Below, piece by piece: positions 49,408 to 59,080 of a DNA stretch of 64,000 nt. Source of the stretch: Alkalibacillus silvisoli (lineage in GTDB: Bacteria; Bacillota; Bacilli; Bacillales; Alkalibacillaceae). The stretch covers positions 1-64,000 of the forward strand of contig NZ_BAAACZ010000029.1 in NCBI RefSeq assembly GCF_039521975.1, written 5' to 3'. The position numbers and the translations under genes were made by a program. Below the pieces are notes generated by a model. It saw only the letters and a program-made list of their open reading frames with translations, made no database searches and had not been told where the DNA came from. The number at the start of each line of letters is the position of its first letter. The first letter of the stretch is position 1.

Positions 49408-50907
49408 CTATTCTTCATCAATATCATTGTTTTTAGGTTTTTTTGGTTTAGGGAAACGTTGAACTTGTTTAGGGTTATTAGAATAAGCTCGTTTATTACT
49501 GTGTAAGAACGGTAAGCGAATAATTGAATTATCAATGTCTCTTGGTTGAAATGGATAAAATGGTACAAAGTATGGTCTGTTTAAAGAACGCTGTTTAATT
49601 AGATGAATTGCTATAAAGGCAAAGCTAGCTACGATTCCAATAAAGCCCCATAAACCAGCAAAGATGATCAGTGGAAAGCGAATAATACGAATTGCAGACC
49701 CCATTAAGTAACTAGGGGCAGTGAATGATGCTAATGCACTTAAAGCAACGATAATAATTAGAATGTTACTCGTAAATCCGGCTTGTACAACAGCTTGTCC
49801 AACTACGATTCCTCCAACAATACCCATTGTCTGACCGACCTTAGTCGGCAACCTAGCCCCAGCCTCACGAATGAGTTCTATAAGAAATTCTAATATAAGA
49901 GCTTCAAGCAAGGGGGGAAATGGAACTCTTGTTCTTGAGTGTCCGAGTGAAACGAGTAAGGCATCAGGTATGATCTCATAATGATAAGTTAGTGCCGCTA
50001 CATAAGTTGGTGTTAATGTTATAGATAAAACCATAGCGATGATACGTAACATACGTGTGAATGAACCCATGTTCCATCTTGTATATAAGTCTTCAGTTGT
50101 TTCGAAAAAACTAAAGAATGATACTGGTGCTATAACTCCAGATGGGCTTTTATCAACTAATATGCCTAATTTTCCTTCTTTCAGTGAATAGCAGAATCGA
50201 TCTGGCAATTCTGTTGAGAGAAATTGAGGGAAGATCGAATAGGAATTGTCCTCTATAAATTGGGTTAATACAGAGGCCTCCATGGCATCGTCGATTTTTA
50301 ACGATTCAAGCCGGTCTTTTAATTCTTGTACATTATCTTCATTGGCTACGTCTTCTAAATAAACAATTCGTACTTCAGTAGGAACGGTATCGCCGACAAC
50401 GAACTTCTCAACTTTAAGTGAGCTTGTATCCATTCGCTTATGAATAATGTTTAAGTTTGTATCAAGCGATTCAGTAAATGCGATTTGTGGGCCGAAAATA
50501 AGTGATTCAGTTTCTGCTCGTTCTGGGTCTCGCTTTTCTACTCGAGGAATCATAAAGGTGAGACAGCTCTTCTCACCTTCAACGTAAACGCAAGCGCCAC
50601 CTTCTAGTAAATCATCCCCTATCGATTTAATATCGCTTCTTTCTTGGGCCCCTGAAATAGGAACTTTGTTTTTAATTGATGGGTTGTCCCATTGTGGTGT
50701 CTGTTGTATTTTGTCTACAACTTGGTCGTATAAATTATCACTGTTTACTAAATAATCAATGAAAATAACGATGCATTTTTTCCCGTCTTTATTAAGCGTT
50801 TTAGATGATAAGTCGGGTGATGAGTTAAAATATTGTTCTTTTAAATCGCTCTCTAGTTGATTTAATTTACATGGAAAGTAGCTTGATTTTTTAAATCGGC
50901 GTTTCAT
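49408..50907 (-). CDS. GerA family spore germination protein
   Basis: A subunit of the germinant receptor, about 499 residues from ATG 50907 after GAAGGAG; a further ATG at 50922 has no site. A soluble N-terminal region (1-275) is followed by five or so helices. Family segments: IFIDYLVNSDNLYDQV, VGEKSCLTFMIP-like VEGEKSCLTFMIPRVEKRDPERAETESLIFGPQIAFTESLDTN, RFCYSLKEGKLGILVDKSPSGVIAPVSFFSFFETTEDLY and REAGARLPTKVGQTMGIVGGIVVGQA. First gene of the A-B-C operon; the germinant is not predictable. Confidence 0.95.
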   Translation of the reverse strand: MKRRFKKSSYFPCKLNQLESDLKEQYFNSSPDLSSKTLNKDGKKCIVIFIDYLVNSDNLYDQVVDKIQQTPQWDNPSIKNKVPISGAQERSDIKSIGDDLLEGGACVYVEGEKSCLTFMIPRVEKRDPERAETESLIFGPQIAFTESLDTNLNIIHKRMDTSSLKVEKFVVGDTVPTEVRIVYLEDVANEDNVQELKDRLESLKIDDAMEASVLTQFIEDNSYSIFPQFLSTELPDRFCYSLKEGKLGILVDKSPSGVIAPVSFFSFFETTEDLYTRWNMGSFTRMLRIIAMVLSITLTPTYVAALTYHYEIIPDALLVSLGHSRTRVPFPPLLEALILEFLIELIREAGARLPTKVGQTMGIVGGIVVGQAVVQAGFTSNILIIIVALSALASFTAPSYLMGSAIRIIRFPLIIFAGLWGFIGIVASFAFIAIHLIKQRSLNRPYFVPFYPFQPRDIDNSIIRLPFLHSNKRAYSNNPKQVQRFPKPKKPKNNDIDEE

Positions 50908-51006
50908 AGATGACTCCTTCACAAACGTTTGAACATAGTATGCGATTGTTTGGTGAAAATATGTAAATACTAAGAGAAACTTTGGAAGGGGAAAGAGGCG
51001 AGAACA

Positions 51007-52017
51007 ATGAGTATGCAGCTAATTGAAGTTTATATCCCAAAGCATAAGTATGAAGATGTCAAGCCGGCTTTAGATGAATTTTCACAAGAGAGCGTCTGGA
51101 AAGAATATGAGATTAATAATCGCGTCTTAATGCGTATGATTGTTGCAGAAGATGAAGTAGAAGAAGTGTTAGATTATTTAGAGGCTATATCGAGTATGTC
51201 AGAAGGGTTTGAGACGATTCTATTTCCTGTTCATACTTATTTTTCTAGAGAGACGATTGAAGAAAGGGAGAAAGATGAAAAAAAAGAAGAGAAGGACCAA
51301 AAAGATAAAGGAAAACTACTAAGAGCGAGTAGACAGGAGTTAACCCATATGATCGAAAAGAAAAGTAAGCTGACGATGAATTATACGTTACTTATTATTT
51401 TTTCAGCGATTGTCGCTGCAGGTGGTTTTGTTAATGATAGTGAAGCGGTTGTTATTGGAGCTATGGCGATTGCACCATTAATTGGACCGGCTATTTCAGT
51501 ATCGTTTGCAGCTGTCTTAGGAGACCTTAGAAGGCTATGGCAAGCATTGGCAACTTTATTAATGGGATTTGTCATAATCATAGGCATTGCGAGTTCATTT
51601 GGTTATTTCTTTGAAGAAGGGACTCAAACGACACAATATACATCAAGGACAGCTGTATCTATAGCAGATATATTTATTGCACTCGCTTCAGGTGCAGCTG
51701 GAGCCTTAGCATTATTAAATAGAGTTTCAAGCGGAATGGTTGGGGTTATGGTAGCAGTGGCGTTACTTCCTCCAACTGTGACTTTTGGGATTTCAATTGG
51801 ACAAGCGCTCTGGGTCGATACATATTGGTCATTTTTACTAATTACAACAAATGTGACATGTATCTTTTTAAGTGGTATTATCATCTTTTTTGTGAGTGGG
51901 ATTAGACCTGTTAAGTGGATGGAAGAGGTGACGATCAATGTCTCTAGAATCTTGTCATTTATTATTGTTGGCTTATTGTTTATTACACTTTTAGTCGTAT
52001 TATTTTTAAGTATGTAA
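51007..52017 (+). CDS. DUF389 (TIGR00341) membrane protein
   Basis: A 336-residue protein. The N-terminal 75 residues form a small ferredoxin-like domain (QLIEVYIPKHKYEDVKPALDE), followed by a highly charged linker (85-110, EEREKDEKKEEKDQKDKGK), and the DUF389 membrane domain with about six helices: NYTLLIIFSAIVAAGGFVNDSEAVVIGAMAIAPLIGPAISVSFA, ASGAAGALALLNRVSSGMVGVMVAVALLPP. Function unknown. ATG follows GGGGAAAGAGG. Divergent from the ger operon, with 100 bp between. Confidence 0.9.
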   Translation: MSMQLIEVYIPKHKYEDVKPALDEFSQESVWKEYEINNRVLMRMIVAEDEVEEVLDYLEAISSMSEGFETILFPVHTYFSRETIEEREKDEKKEEKDQKDKGKLLRASRQELTHMIEKKSKLTMNYTLLIIFSAIVAAGGFVNDSEAVVIGAMAIAPLIGPAISVSFAAVLGDLRRLWQALATLLMGFVIIIGIASSFGYFFEEGTQTTQYTSRTAVSIADIFIALASGAAGALALLNRVSSGMVGVMVAVALLPPTVTFGISIGQALWVDTYWSFLLITTNVTCIFLSGIIIFFVSGIRPVKWMEEVTINVSRILSFIIVGLLFITLLVVLFLSM

Positions 52018-52059
52018 TAAGGTTGTAATTCTATTGTTATTAAAGTCTAACAAGGCCTT

Positions 52060-52068
52060 TGGTATAAT
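52060..52068 (+). promoter_or_regulatory. Extended -10 promoter of the HtrA-like gene
   Basis: TGGTATAAT at 52060-52068 is an extended -10 element. The leader that follows can form a stem between TAAGGTCTTAC (about 52078-52088) and GTTAGACCTTA (52113 on). Confidence 0.55.
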
Positions 52069-52149
52069 ACTCATGGTAAGGTCTTACGAGAAGTGATATG
52101 ATATAACAAATAATGTTAGACCTTATGGGTTGGATGAGGGGAAATAGGG

Positions 52150-52968
52150 ATGACTGATGAGCATAAACGTCTTGAGACCGAAGATGAGACGGACCTTTAC
52201 GAAGAACTTGATGAAGATGAGATAAAAGAGTTATTAAATGCTGAAAAAGAACGGCTTCGTCATAAAAGAATGCAAGAACAGCAGGAGTCGAAACGCCCTT
52301 TCCCGAAATGGATGTTTTGGCTAATTGCTGCTTTTTTATTTTTTAATATTACTGCTACTTTACCGGCTATGTTTTCAATACCGGCAATTGATTTCTTAAG
52401 AACATCGGCACAATTAATGGTAGATGAAGATGTGCAAAGTTACCGAGAGTCAATTGTAACGATCGATACAGGTGTAGGGCGAGGTACGGGGTTCTCGATT
52501 TCTGAGGATGGTTATGTGATCACGAATGAACATGTCATTGATGAACGTGAAAGATTATGGGTCTACTTTAATAATGATGGTCCTTATGGTGCTACAGTTG
52601 AAGAAAGCTACCCTGAAATAGATTTAGCTTTATTGAAATTAGATGGCAGTGACTTTCCTAAGTTAGCATTAGCTGAAGAGACAAGCTATAGAACAGGTGA
52701 GCCGTTTTATTTTATTGGTAGTCCGCTTGGGTTTAGTGGCATTGCTAATCAAGGTACGGTTATTGGAGAAGGTTCTGCTTTAAATATTGATTCTAATGTA
52801 TTAGTGCTTGATGCACCTATATATAGCGGCAATAGTGGTAGTCCTGTCATCAACCAAGATGGAGAAGTCATTGCCATCATTTACGCAACAAGAAATGATG
52901 ATGAGCATGGACGTGTCGGATTAGCGGTTCCAATTGACGCTTTTTATGAATATATGGAATTTAATTAA
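52150..52968 (+). CDS. HtrA-like serine protease without PDZ domain
   Basis: A 272-residue trypsin-fold (S1C) protease. An acidic cytoplasmic segment (1-50), one membrane helix (about 54-75), then the extracytoplasmic catalytic domain (95-272): His128 in TNEHV, Asp158 in EIDLALLK, Ser229 in SGNSGSP. The triad is complete. Bacillus HtrA/HtrB/YyxA have a C-terminal PDZ domain, which is absent here; the chain ends right after LAVPIDAFYEY. It may act in surface quality control. Located 58 bp before sigI. Confidence 0.9.
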   Translation: MTDEHKRLETEDETDLYEELDEDEIKELLNAEKERLRHKRMQEQQESKRPFPKWMFWLIAAFLFFNITATLPAMFSIPAIDFLRTSAQLMVDEDVQSYRESIVTIDTGVGRGTGFSISEDGYVITNEHVIDERERLWVYFNNDGPYGATVEESYPEIDLALLKLDGSDFPKLALAEETSYRTGEPFYFIGSPLGFSGIANQGTVIGEGSALNIDSNVLVLDAPIYSGNSGSPVINQDGEVIAIIYATRNDDEHGRVGLAVPIDAFYEYMEFN

Positions 52969-53025
52969 ACGGACAAATATTACAATTTGATTACGAAAAA
53001 TATAATTAGTTGGGGGTGATGAGGG

Positions 53026-53763
53026 GTGTTACAACGTCTGAAACATGAGCAAGACGTTCCCCTCGAGGAGCAGGTGCGCGCTGTTCAAGATGGGGATGAA
53101 GATGCCCGTCATTATCTGTTATCGAGCTATCAACCTTTCATAGCGACTTCTGTTTCTAAGGTTTGTAAACGATATATTGATACCGAGAGAGATGATGAAT
53201 TTAGTGTAGGGTTAATGGCATTTAATGAGGCGATTGATTCTTATTCAGAAGAGAAAGGTAGTTCATTTTTAACCTTTGCACGACTAGTCATTACACGTAA
53301 GGTTATTGATTATATAAGAAAAGAATCTGCCTATATTACAACGGTCCCGCTTGATCAATCAGATGATGAAGATGAGCAGTCAACAGAGAATTGGAGGCTA
53401 TCACAAGTATCAAAAGATGCCTTTGAACAAGATCAAGCGACTTGGTATCGACAAATGGAGATTGAAGAATACAACCGTAAGTTAAAAGAGTTTAAATTGT
53501 CTTTTTCTGAATTAGTATCAATCTCCCCTAAGCACCAAGATGCTAAAGAGTCTGCTAAAGAGGTTGCCAGGTTTGTTTATGAGAATGAAGAGTTTAGAGA
53601 GTATGTCTTAGCAAAAAAGCGATTACCAATTAAGAAAATTGAACCGTATGTTAATGTGAGTAAAAAGACAATCGAACGGAATCGAAAGTATATTCTCGCT
53701 GTCTTTGTTTTACTCGTTGAAGACTTTATTTATCTAAAAGAATATGTCCAGGGGGTGAGTTAG
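53026..53763 (+). CDS. sigI: RNA polymerase sigma factor SigI
   Basis: A 245-residue sigma-70-like factor. The region-2 part has ARHYLLSSYQPFIATSVSKVCKRYI, DEFSVGLMAFNEAIDSYSEEKGSSFLTFARLVITRKVIDYIRKE, and the C-terminal SigI domain has SPKHQDAKESAKEVARFVY and KLPIKKIEPYVNVSKKTIERNRKYILA. In B. subtilis SigI responds to heat and envelope stress. GTG follows GGGGGTGATGAGGG. The last base of its stop is the first base of rsgI. Confidence 0.94.
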   Translation: MLQRLKHEQDVPLEEQVRAVQDGDEDARHYLLSSYQPFIATSVSKVCKRYIDTERDDEFSVGLMAFNEAIDSYSEEKGSSFLTFARLVITRKVIDYIRKESAYITTVPLDQSDDEDEQSTENWRLSQVSKDAFEQDQATWYRQMEIEEYNRKLKEFKLSFSELVSISPKHQDAKESAKEVARFVYENEEFREYVLAKKRLPIKKIEPYVNVSKKTIERNRKYILAVFVLLVEDFIYLKEYVQGVS

Positions 53764-55076
53764 TGCATAAGGGCATTGTCATTGAACGAAAGAAAAGATA
53801 CCATATTATGTTGACATCAGATGGGTCATTTTATAAAGCTCAACTAGAAAATGATCCTTACATTGGTGAGGAAGTTGTTTTTACACCAGTGGAACAAACA
53901 TCTCGAGTGTTATCTTTTCTTAATATATTGCAAGCTCGAAATAGGTGGAAGGCTCTAGTAACTGTTGTGTTGTCTTTGGCGTTAATCGCCCCACTTTACT
54001 TTTGGATGAACAGTAGCCAGACGTATGCCTATGCTTATGTTAATTTTGATATAAACCCGAGCATTGAGTTTGTAATAGATGAATCCTATGATGTCATAAG
54101 TGCTGAGGCATTAAATAATAATGGAAGTGAATTGTTGGAAGATTTAGATTCATTTGAAGGACGATCACTTGAAGCGGTATCATCAAATGTGATCAATTTA
54201 AGTCGTGACTTAGGTTATTTAGAGGATGATCACCATATTTTACTTGGTGTTAGTTATGTCGAACATCTATTACAAGATGAAGAGCCATTATTATATTCAT
54301 TATCTAGCCAATTATTAAGTGAGTTTGATGAAGACATAAATATTGCATCCTTTGAAGTACCCGAAGACTTAAGAGAAGAAGCAACTAAAAAAAACACGTC
54401 AATGAATCTCATGTATGCAACAGAAGTACTATATGGTGAAGAGGATGAAGGCGAAAAAACTGAACAAGTCGTTCATCAACGCGTGGACGATGATGAAAGT
54501 ATTCATAAAACCAACCAAGATGAAAGAATCGAAGGGGTATTAGCAAGGTTTTTAGATCGTACTAACCGGGATGAGTTACCACCTGACTTACAGAAAAAGA
54601 TAGATGAAGATCGTTTAACAGAGCTCATTGAAGAATTAGAAGGGCAAGATTCTGGTGACATAAAGGGTAATAGAGAGGGAGATTCCGATTCCTCGAATAA
54701 TCGTGAACAAGAATCTAGTGAACATAAAAACGATCAAAATGAACATAACCAAAGTCAAAGGAATCATGACCAGGGAAATAATCAAGGTCAAGGGAATAAT
54801 AACGGAAACAGTGGAAATGAAAATAGCGATAGCGATAATAATAATAGCCAAAGCAACAATAATGGCAATGGCGATCAAAACGAAGAAAAGTCTGATGATG
54901 ATCATCCAGTTTTCGGAGAAGATGGTCCACCAGGCAAACGTTCAGGTGAGGAGCATCCTGGGAATGGTGGGAACGGTAACGGGAAAACTCCTCCAGGTAA
55001 AGATTCAGACTTTGTACCACCAGGACAAGATGATGACTTCGTACCCCCAGGACAACGAAATAAAACAATTAAGTAA
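53763..55076 (+). CDS. rsgI: Anti-sigma factor RsgI
   Basis: A 437-residue single-pass protein. The N-terminal cytoplasmic RsgI_N domain (1-55, GIVIERKKRYHIMLTSDGSF) binds SigI. The membrane helix is at about 63-81, and the juxtamembrane extracytoplasmic domain has YAYVNFDINPSIEFVID, the conserved RsgI segment. From about residue 290 the chain is low-complexity Asn/Gly/Ser/Asp, ending in repeated PPGK/PPGQ motifs (four). The outer part lacks a recognisable sugar-binding module. GTG start overlaps sigI by one base. Confidence 0.93.
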   Translation: MHKGIVIERKKRYHIMLTSDGSFYKAQLENDPYIGEEVVFTPVEQTSRVLSFLNILQARNRWKALVTVVLSLALIAPLYFWMNSSQTYAYAYVNFDINPSIEFVIDESYDVISAEALNNNGSELLEDLDSFEGRSLEAVSSNVINLSRDLGYLEDDHHILLGVSYVEHLLQDEEPLLYSLSSQLLSEFDEDINIASFEVPEDLREEATKKNTSMNLMYATEVLYGEEDEGEKTEQVVHQRVDDDESIHKTNQDERIEGVLARFLDRTNRDELPPDLQKKIDEDRLTELIEELEGQDSGDIKGNREGDSDSSNNREQESSEHKNDQNEHNQSQRNHDQGNNQGQGNNNGNSGNENSDSDNNNSQSNNNGNGDQNEEKSDDDHPVFGEDGPPGKRSGEEHPGNGGNGNGKTPPGKDSDFVPPGQDDDFVPPGQRNKTIK

Positions 55077-55084
55077 GGTTATGA

Positions 55085-55112
55085 GGCTGTAGGTGAATCT
55101 ACAGTCTTTTTT
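55085..55112 (+). terminator. Terminator of sigI-rsgI
   Basis: GGCTGTAG (55085-55092) pairs with CTACAGTC (55099-55106, one G-T pair), followed by TTTTTT. Confidence 0.8.
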
Positions 55113-55211
55113 GATTTTAATTTTGGCTTTGTTAAGTGATGAATAAGAGATGTTGTATAGTGATGAGTGAAGGTGCAGTTCTGGGGAGGCAGTGCGATTT
55201 GGTTGAATTAT

Positions 55212-55284
55212 TTTATAAGCGTTCGGGTGGATTTATCAGCGCTCGAGAGAATTTATCAGCGCTCGCGGAAATTTATCAGCGCTT
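55212..55284 (-). repeat. Four-unit 20-bp-period array (inverted orientation)
   Basis: TTTATAAGCG at 55212 and TTTATCAGCG at 55232, 55252 and 55272 recur at exactly 20 bp; on the minus strand each reads CGCTGATAAA. GCTCG or GTTCG follows each core. It lies in the 306-bp gap after rsgI, which otherwise holds only the terminator and the leader of the next gene. Confidence 0.88.
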
Positions 55285-55382
55285 AGGAATTTTTACTATC
55301 TCAAATTTCTCTTTTGTTATGATGCTTAACGCTTAAAGAAATTAATAGTATAATATTAACAATATATCTAGAGGAGAATCTG

Positions 55383-56873
55383 ATGAAACTCATTAAAGAA
55401 ATAATCCACTCCTTAACCAATACACGTCTTAAAAAACTAATCATTGTATTAGCTATTATTTTAATTTGCGTTGGGATTTATTTATATAACGTTTTGTTTA
55501 ATCATCCAATGGTTGAGTATGCTGAAGTGGAGAGACAAACAATTGAACAGTTACAAGAATATATTACGCCTCATCAAGAAGATGAAATGAAACTAAGTGA
55601 AGCTTTAGCGAATAGCCCTTCTGAAACGGAATTTATTACAAAAGGTAATATACAATCAGATGAAAACCGCTTAAGTACGATTAGAAGTTTGTTATTATCG
55701 ACTGAGGTTAACGGGGTTAGAACAATAGCACCACAGCAGAATGAAGTGGCTTATCAATATGACATAGAAGCAATGGGGGTCCATTTGCTAGAAGGATTAC
55801 TGTATCAGAATGAATCTTTTATAGCATTACAAGCTGATTGGCTCTTACCAAATTCTTATGGCATTAAAAATCAAGTTGATATGCCTTTTTTGAATGCGGT
55901 TCCTTTAAATGTGCCAAAGTTGTATGAACCAGCAAACCATTGGACCGTTAATGAAATGATGAGTCGTGAAACAATTGAGTATGGTTTAATGTTTGTTCGG
56001 TATATTAGTCAGTTAAATTACCAGTTGGAACAAGGAGTTAATGGTGATTCAGAGCGAAATAAGTTAACGATAGAGCTTGGTGAACAAGAGGCGAATGACT
56101 TTTTAGAAGAGCTATTAGAACAAATTGTGGAAGATGATGGTTTGAGTCAAGATCTATTAACTGAAATAAGTCATATGACATTTTCTAATAAAGTGCATTA
56201 TCAAGTTGGATTTACTTCTGAATGGGTGGAAAAGCGTGAGTTGAAAGGAAATGTTGATTACAAAGGACGACAATTTGATGTTGAGTTATTGATCGAGACA
56301 GACCTTAAAGATGATGATTTTGAAACGATGATTAATGTTTTAATTGATGAAGTGAATCATGAAAAGCTACTTGACCTTCAGTATTTGGCTCAAGGTGAAG
56401 AAGTTCAAAATGGGTTTCATGTTGATCATGCCCTATTTATTCAAGATGATATAGCTTCAGCCCAAGCTTATGAAGCCATTAGATTAGACTGGGCAACTAA
56501 TTATACAAAGGGCAGAAAACAAACCGATTTTGAATTATTTGTAGCTGATGATATGATTCAAGAGCCTCTTCAAGGAAAAGTGACGAATGAATATCATTAT
56601 GAAGGTGAAACGGGCAACCATCATACTTATGTTAATTTAATCCTTAATCGTGATGATTTAGATTGGTATGACTTTCCGGTAGATGGATTGGAATTCTCAG
56701 TTGAAAGAGATGTTGAATTGGCGGATGAGGTTAATATTACAAAAATCGATGAAGAAACGGTTACTTGGTTAGATGAGGACATTTTTGAAGAAATAGTCCC
56801 ACTTATTGAACAAATTGAGTCAAGGTTTTCTAGCCAGTTAGATGATGTGTTGGGTGATTTGTGGCCGTTTTAA
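55383..56873 (+). CDS. Membrane-anchored extracytoplasmic protein, unknown
   Basis: A 496-residue protein with one N-terminal helix (about 18-36) and a large, acidic outer domain. No lipobox. I recognise no family. Two stretches (about 275-325 and 390-445) look beta-rich and may be related to each other. ATG follows AGAGGAG. It stands 19 bp before a two-permease ABC exporter whose first permease also has a large outer domain, so it is probably an accessory or assembly subunit of that transporter, by context only. Confidence 0.65.
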   Translation: MKLIKEIIHSLTNTRLKKLIIVLAIILICVGIYLYNVLFNHPMVEYAEVERQTIEQLQEYITPHQEDEMKLSEALANSPSETEFITKGNIQSDENRLSTIRSLLLSTEVNGVRTIAPQQNEVAYQYDIEAMGVHLLEGLLYQNESFIALQADWLLPNSYGIKNQVDMPFLNAVPLNVPKLYEPANHWTVNEMMSRETIEYGLMFVRYISQLNYQLEQGVNGDSERNKLTIELGEQEANDFLEELLEQIVEDDGLSQDLLTEISHMTFSNKVHYQVGFTSEWVEKRELKGNVDYKGRQFDVELLIETDLKDDDFETMINVLIDEVNHEKLLDLQYLAQGEEVQNGFHVDHALFIQDDIASAQAYEAIRLDWATNYTKGRKQTDFELFVADDMIQEPLQGKVTNEYHYEGETGNHHTYVNLILNRDDLDWYDFPVDGLEFSVERDVELADEVNITKIDEETVTWLDEDIFEEIVPLIEQIESRFSSQLDDVLGDLWPF

Positions 56874-56892
56874 ATGAAGGGAGCGGGGGGAA

Positions 56893-58068
56893 ATGATTTT
56901 TCACTATAGTTTATTTGAATTCAAGCGTGTCTTAAAGTCGCCTGCTCTTTTATTATTTGTTATAAGTTTACCGGTAGCGTTCGTTTTCATAGTTGGCATG
57001 TTAGTATTACAAGCGGCCCAATCAGAGTTGGACGAGGTTGAGTTAGTCGTTATTGATGAGGACCAAACGTTTGAAACAGAAACATTAATTCAGCAGTTAG
57101 AAGGAGATGAAACCTTAGAAGAACATGTTGAATTTATACGAGTCGATGGTGAGGTTGAGGCATTTACTGATGAATCTAACATTGCAGCGATTATTCGTGT
57201 GCCAGAAGGATTTACTTCACAATTAAGAAGTGGAATTAATGAGCCGATTGATGTTTATTTAAATGAAGGACAACCTTTCGCCTCGCAATTAGGCTATTTG
57301 TTATTACAGAGTGGTCAAGATTATATTACTGCAGCCCAAAGTGGTGTTAATACAGTTAACTATTTTATTGGTTCACAATTAGAAGGCGATGAACGGAGTG
57401 ACTTTGTCCAGCAGATGACCGTTCATTTTACTTTATTATCGTTAGGAAGAAACAGTCTATTTGATGAGCAACATTTAACTGAAATCAACGCACTGTCTTG
57501 GCTAGAGCAAGCTTATGTCGCTGTTATTTCACTTTTATATGTATTAACGTTATTATTTTATAACTTTTTATTTAAACCGAAAACATGGAGTAGCATTAAT
57601 GAAAGGTTATCGTTAATTCGTTTAACGAGTTGGAAGAGGGCTTTAGGCCAATCATTACATTTAATAACTTTTAGCCTTATTTATTTAATGCTTTTTGGTG
57701 TATTAGTGCCATCGATATGGTTCGAGTTTAGCTTTGGCATTATGTTAGTGCAGTGGTCTTTAGTCGCTATAGTATTTATTTTCCTTTATGTCGTATTAGA
57801 TTATCTTTTAAAAGTTCCAGCTTTCTCATTGACTGTTTTTAGTCTTTTTAGTGCATTGTTTTTGTTAAGTAGTGGATTAATGTTGCCGGCTGCTTTCTTG
57901 CCGGAATGGTTACAAATTGAATGGCTTCAATCTGTTAGTGAGGCTTTTTATCATATATTTAATGAAGGTAACGCGCCATTATATGAATGGGGTATGATTG
58001 TTCTAATGGCTTTAGTATTGTTGGTGTTATTACGGCTTGCTACTAGAAGGGGAGAAACATCATCATGA
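56893..58068 (+). CDS. ABC-2 family permease with large outer domain (subunit 1)
   Basis: A 391-residue permease. One helix at about 19-42, a 150-residue extracytoplasmic domain (ELVVIDEDQTFETETLI, AAIIRVPEGFTSQLRSGINEPIDVYLNEGQP), then five helices from about 200 onward including LFLLSSGLMLPAAFLPEWLQIEWLQ. This is the YhgE/NatB/ABC-2 layout with the EVxxVIDEDQT strand. ATG follows GGAGCGGGGGG. Forms a heterodimer with the next gene, most likely. Confidence 0.85.
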   Translation: MIFHYSLFEFKRVLKSPALLLFVISLPVAFVFIVGMLVLQAAQSELDEVELVVIDEDQTFETETLIQQLEGDETLEEHVEFIRVDGEVEAFTDESNIAAIIRVPEGFTSQLRSGINEPIDVYLNEGQPFASQLGYLLLQSGQDYITAAQSGVNTVNYFIGSQLEGDERSDFVQQMTVHFTLLSLGRNSLFDEQHLTEINALSWLEQAYVAVISLLYVLTLLFYNFLFKPKTWSSINERLSLIRLTSWKRALGQSLHLITFSLIYLMLFGVLVPSIWFEFSFGIMLVQWSLVAIVFIFLYVVLDYLLKVPAFSLTVFSLFSALFLLSSGLMLPAAFLPEWLQIEWLQSVSEAFYHIFNEGNAPLYEWGMIVLMALVLLVLLRLATRRGETSS

Positions 58069-59066
58069 CATTGTGGAAATCTATGTTATTTAAAAAATCA
58101 ACGTTGCTTATGTTTTTGTTAATGCCTCTTTTAGTCTTTTTTGTCGTGGTACCATTATTTGATCAAACGGTTGAAGACTTACAAGTAGCTGTTCATGTTG
58201 TCGATCCTTATGAACAAACAGCAGTTCATGAATTAATCGAAAAAATGGACAACCCTGAGCCATTTAATGTTCAGCTACAAGATGAATTAGACTTACAATC
58301 CTTAGCGCGGGGTGAGGTTGAGGCGATTTTCGTTGTTGAAGATCAATTAGCAAAGAAGGTTCAAGATGGTGATGTTGCTGAGCTTTTTACTTGGTATCGG
58401 TATGATAATAGCTTGGTTGACGGGTTGTTTAAAGAATATATGGCTTCAACATTAATGGAAGATATTGTTCGTAAAGAAGCAGCCAACCTTGTCGTAGATG
58501 AGATGCATACAGTCGATTGGCAAGAAGTGTATGATTATAGCTCGCGGTATTTTGAACCAGAACCACTCTTTCAAATGAATTATGAGTCTTACCGAGAGAG
58601 CACTAATCATTCTGAAGGAAGTGAAGCGCTTTATCCACTACTATTAATTTGGGGTTATATATGGCTGTTAATGATTTATTTAACTTCTTTTATAGAACAT
58701 TGGCGTGACAAACAATTAATTGAACGGCTGTCAATTTATCGCTATGGTCAAGTTAAACTTTATGGCTCATGGTTTATTATAACCACGGTGTCTGTCAGTT
58801 TATTAATCACGATCATCGTTATGTTTAGTTCTTGGTTTAATCCAGAATCGCTCGGGCTAACTAATTTACCTAAGCTTGTGATCATATCATTTGTTTCAGC
58901 TTTATTGCTGTTAATGTTAAGTATTTTATTGCGAAGTAGACAGGCTTTCTTAGCTGTGACTTTATCTTATTTAATTGTAGCAGTTGCTTTATTTATGTTA
59001 GTGGATTGGCAAATACTTGAATCTAACTGGTGGAGTGGGTTGTTTATCCCATTTTGGTTAGGTTAA
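58065..59066 (+). CDS. ABC-2 family permease (subunit 2)
   Basis: A 333-residue permease with the same layout as subunit 1: one helix at about 15-30, an outer domain (LQVAVHVVDPYEQTAVHELI, LARGEVEAIFVVEDQL), and about five helices from 190 on. Its ATG overlaps the previous stop (ATGA). The chain is somewhat shorter at the C-terminus than typical. Probably a partner of subunit 1 in an exporter of unknown substrate. Confidence 0.82.
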   Translation: MTLWKSMLFKKSTLLMFLLMPLLVFFVVVPLFDQTVEDLQVAVHVVDPYEQTAVHELIEKMDNPEPFNVQLQDELDLQSLARGEVEAIFVVEDQLAKKVQDGDVAELFTWYRYDNSLVDGLFKEYMASTLMEDIVRKEAANLVVDEMHTVDWQEVYDYSSRYFEPEPLFQMNYESYRESTNHSEGSEALYPLLLIWGYIWLLMIYLTSFIEHWRDKQLIERLSIYRYGQVKLYGSWFIITTVSVSLLITIIVMFSSWFNPESLGLTNLPKLVIISFVSALLLLMLSILLRSRQAFLAVTLSYLIVAVALFMLVDWQILESNWWSGLFIPFWLG

Positions 59067-59080
59067 AGGGAGAGTATTTA

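Noticed and set aside
54636..55092. Long frames in other phases and antisense within rsgI
   Set aside because: They arise from the low-complexity Asn/Asp/Gly coding tract and give products of biased composition.
55136..55336. 66-codon open frame after rsgI
   Set aside because: It runs through the 20-bp repeat array and has no proper ribosome binding site; the repeats explain it.
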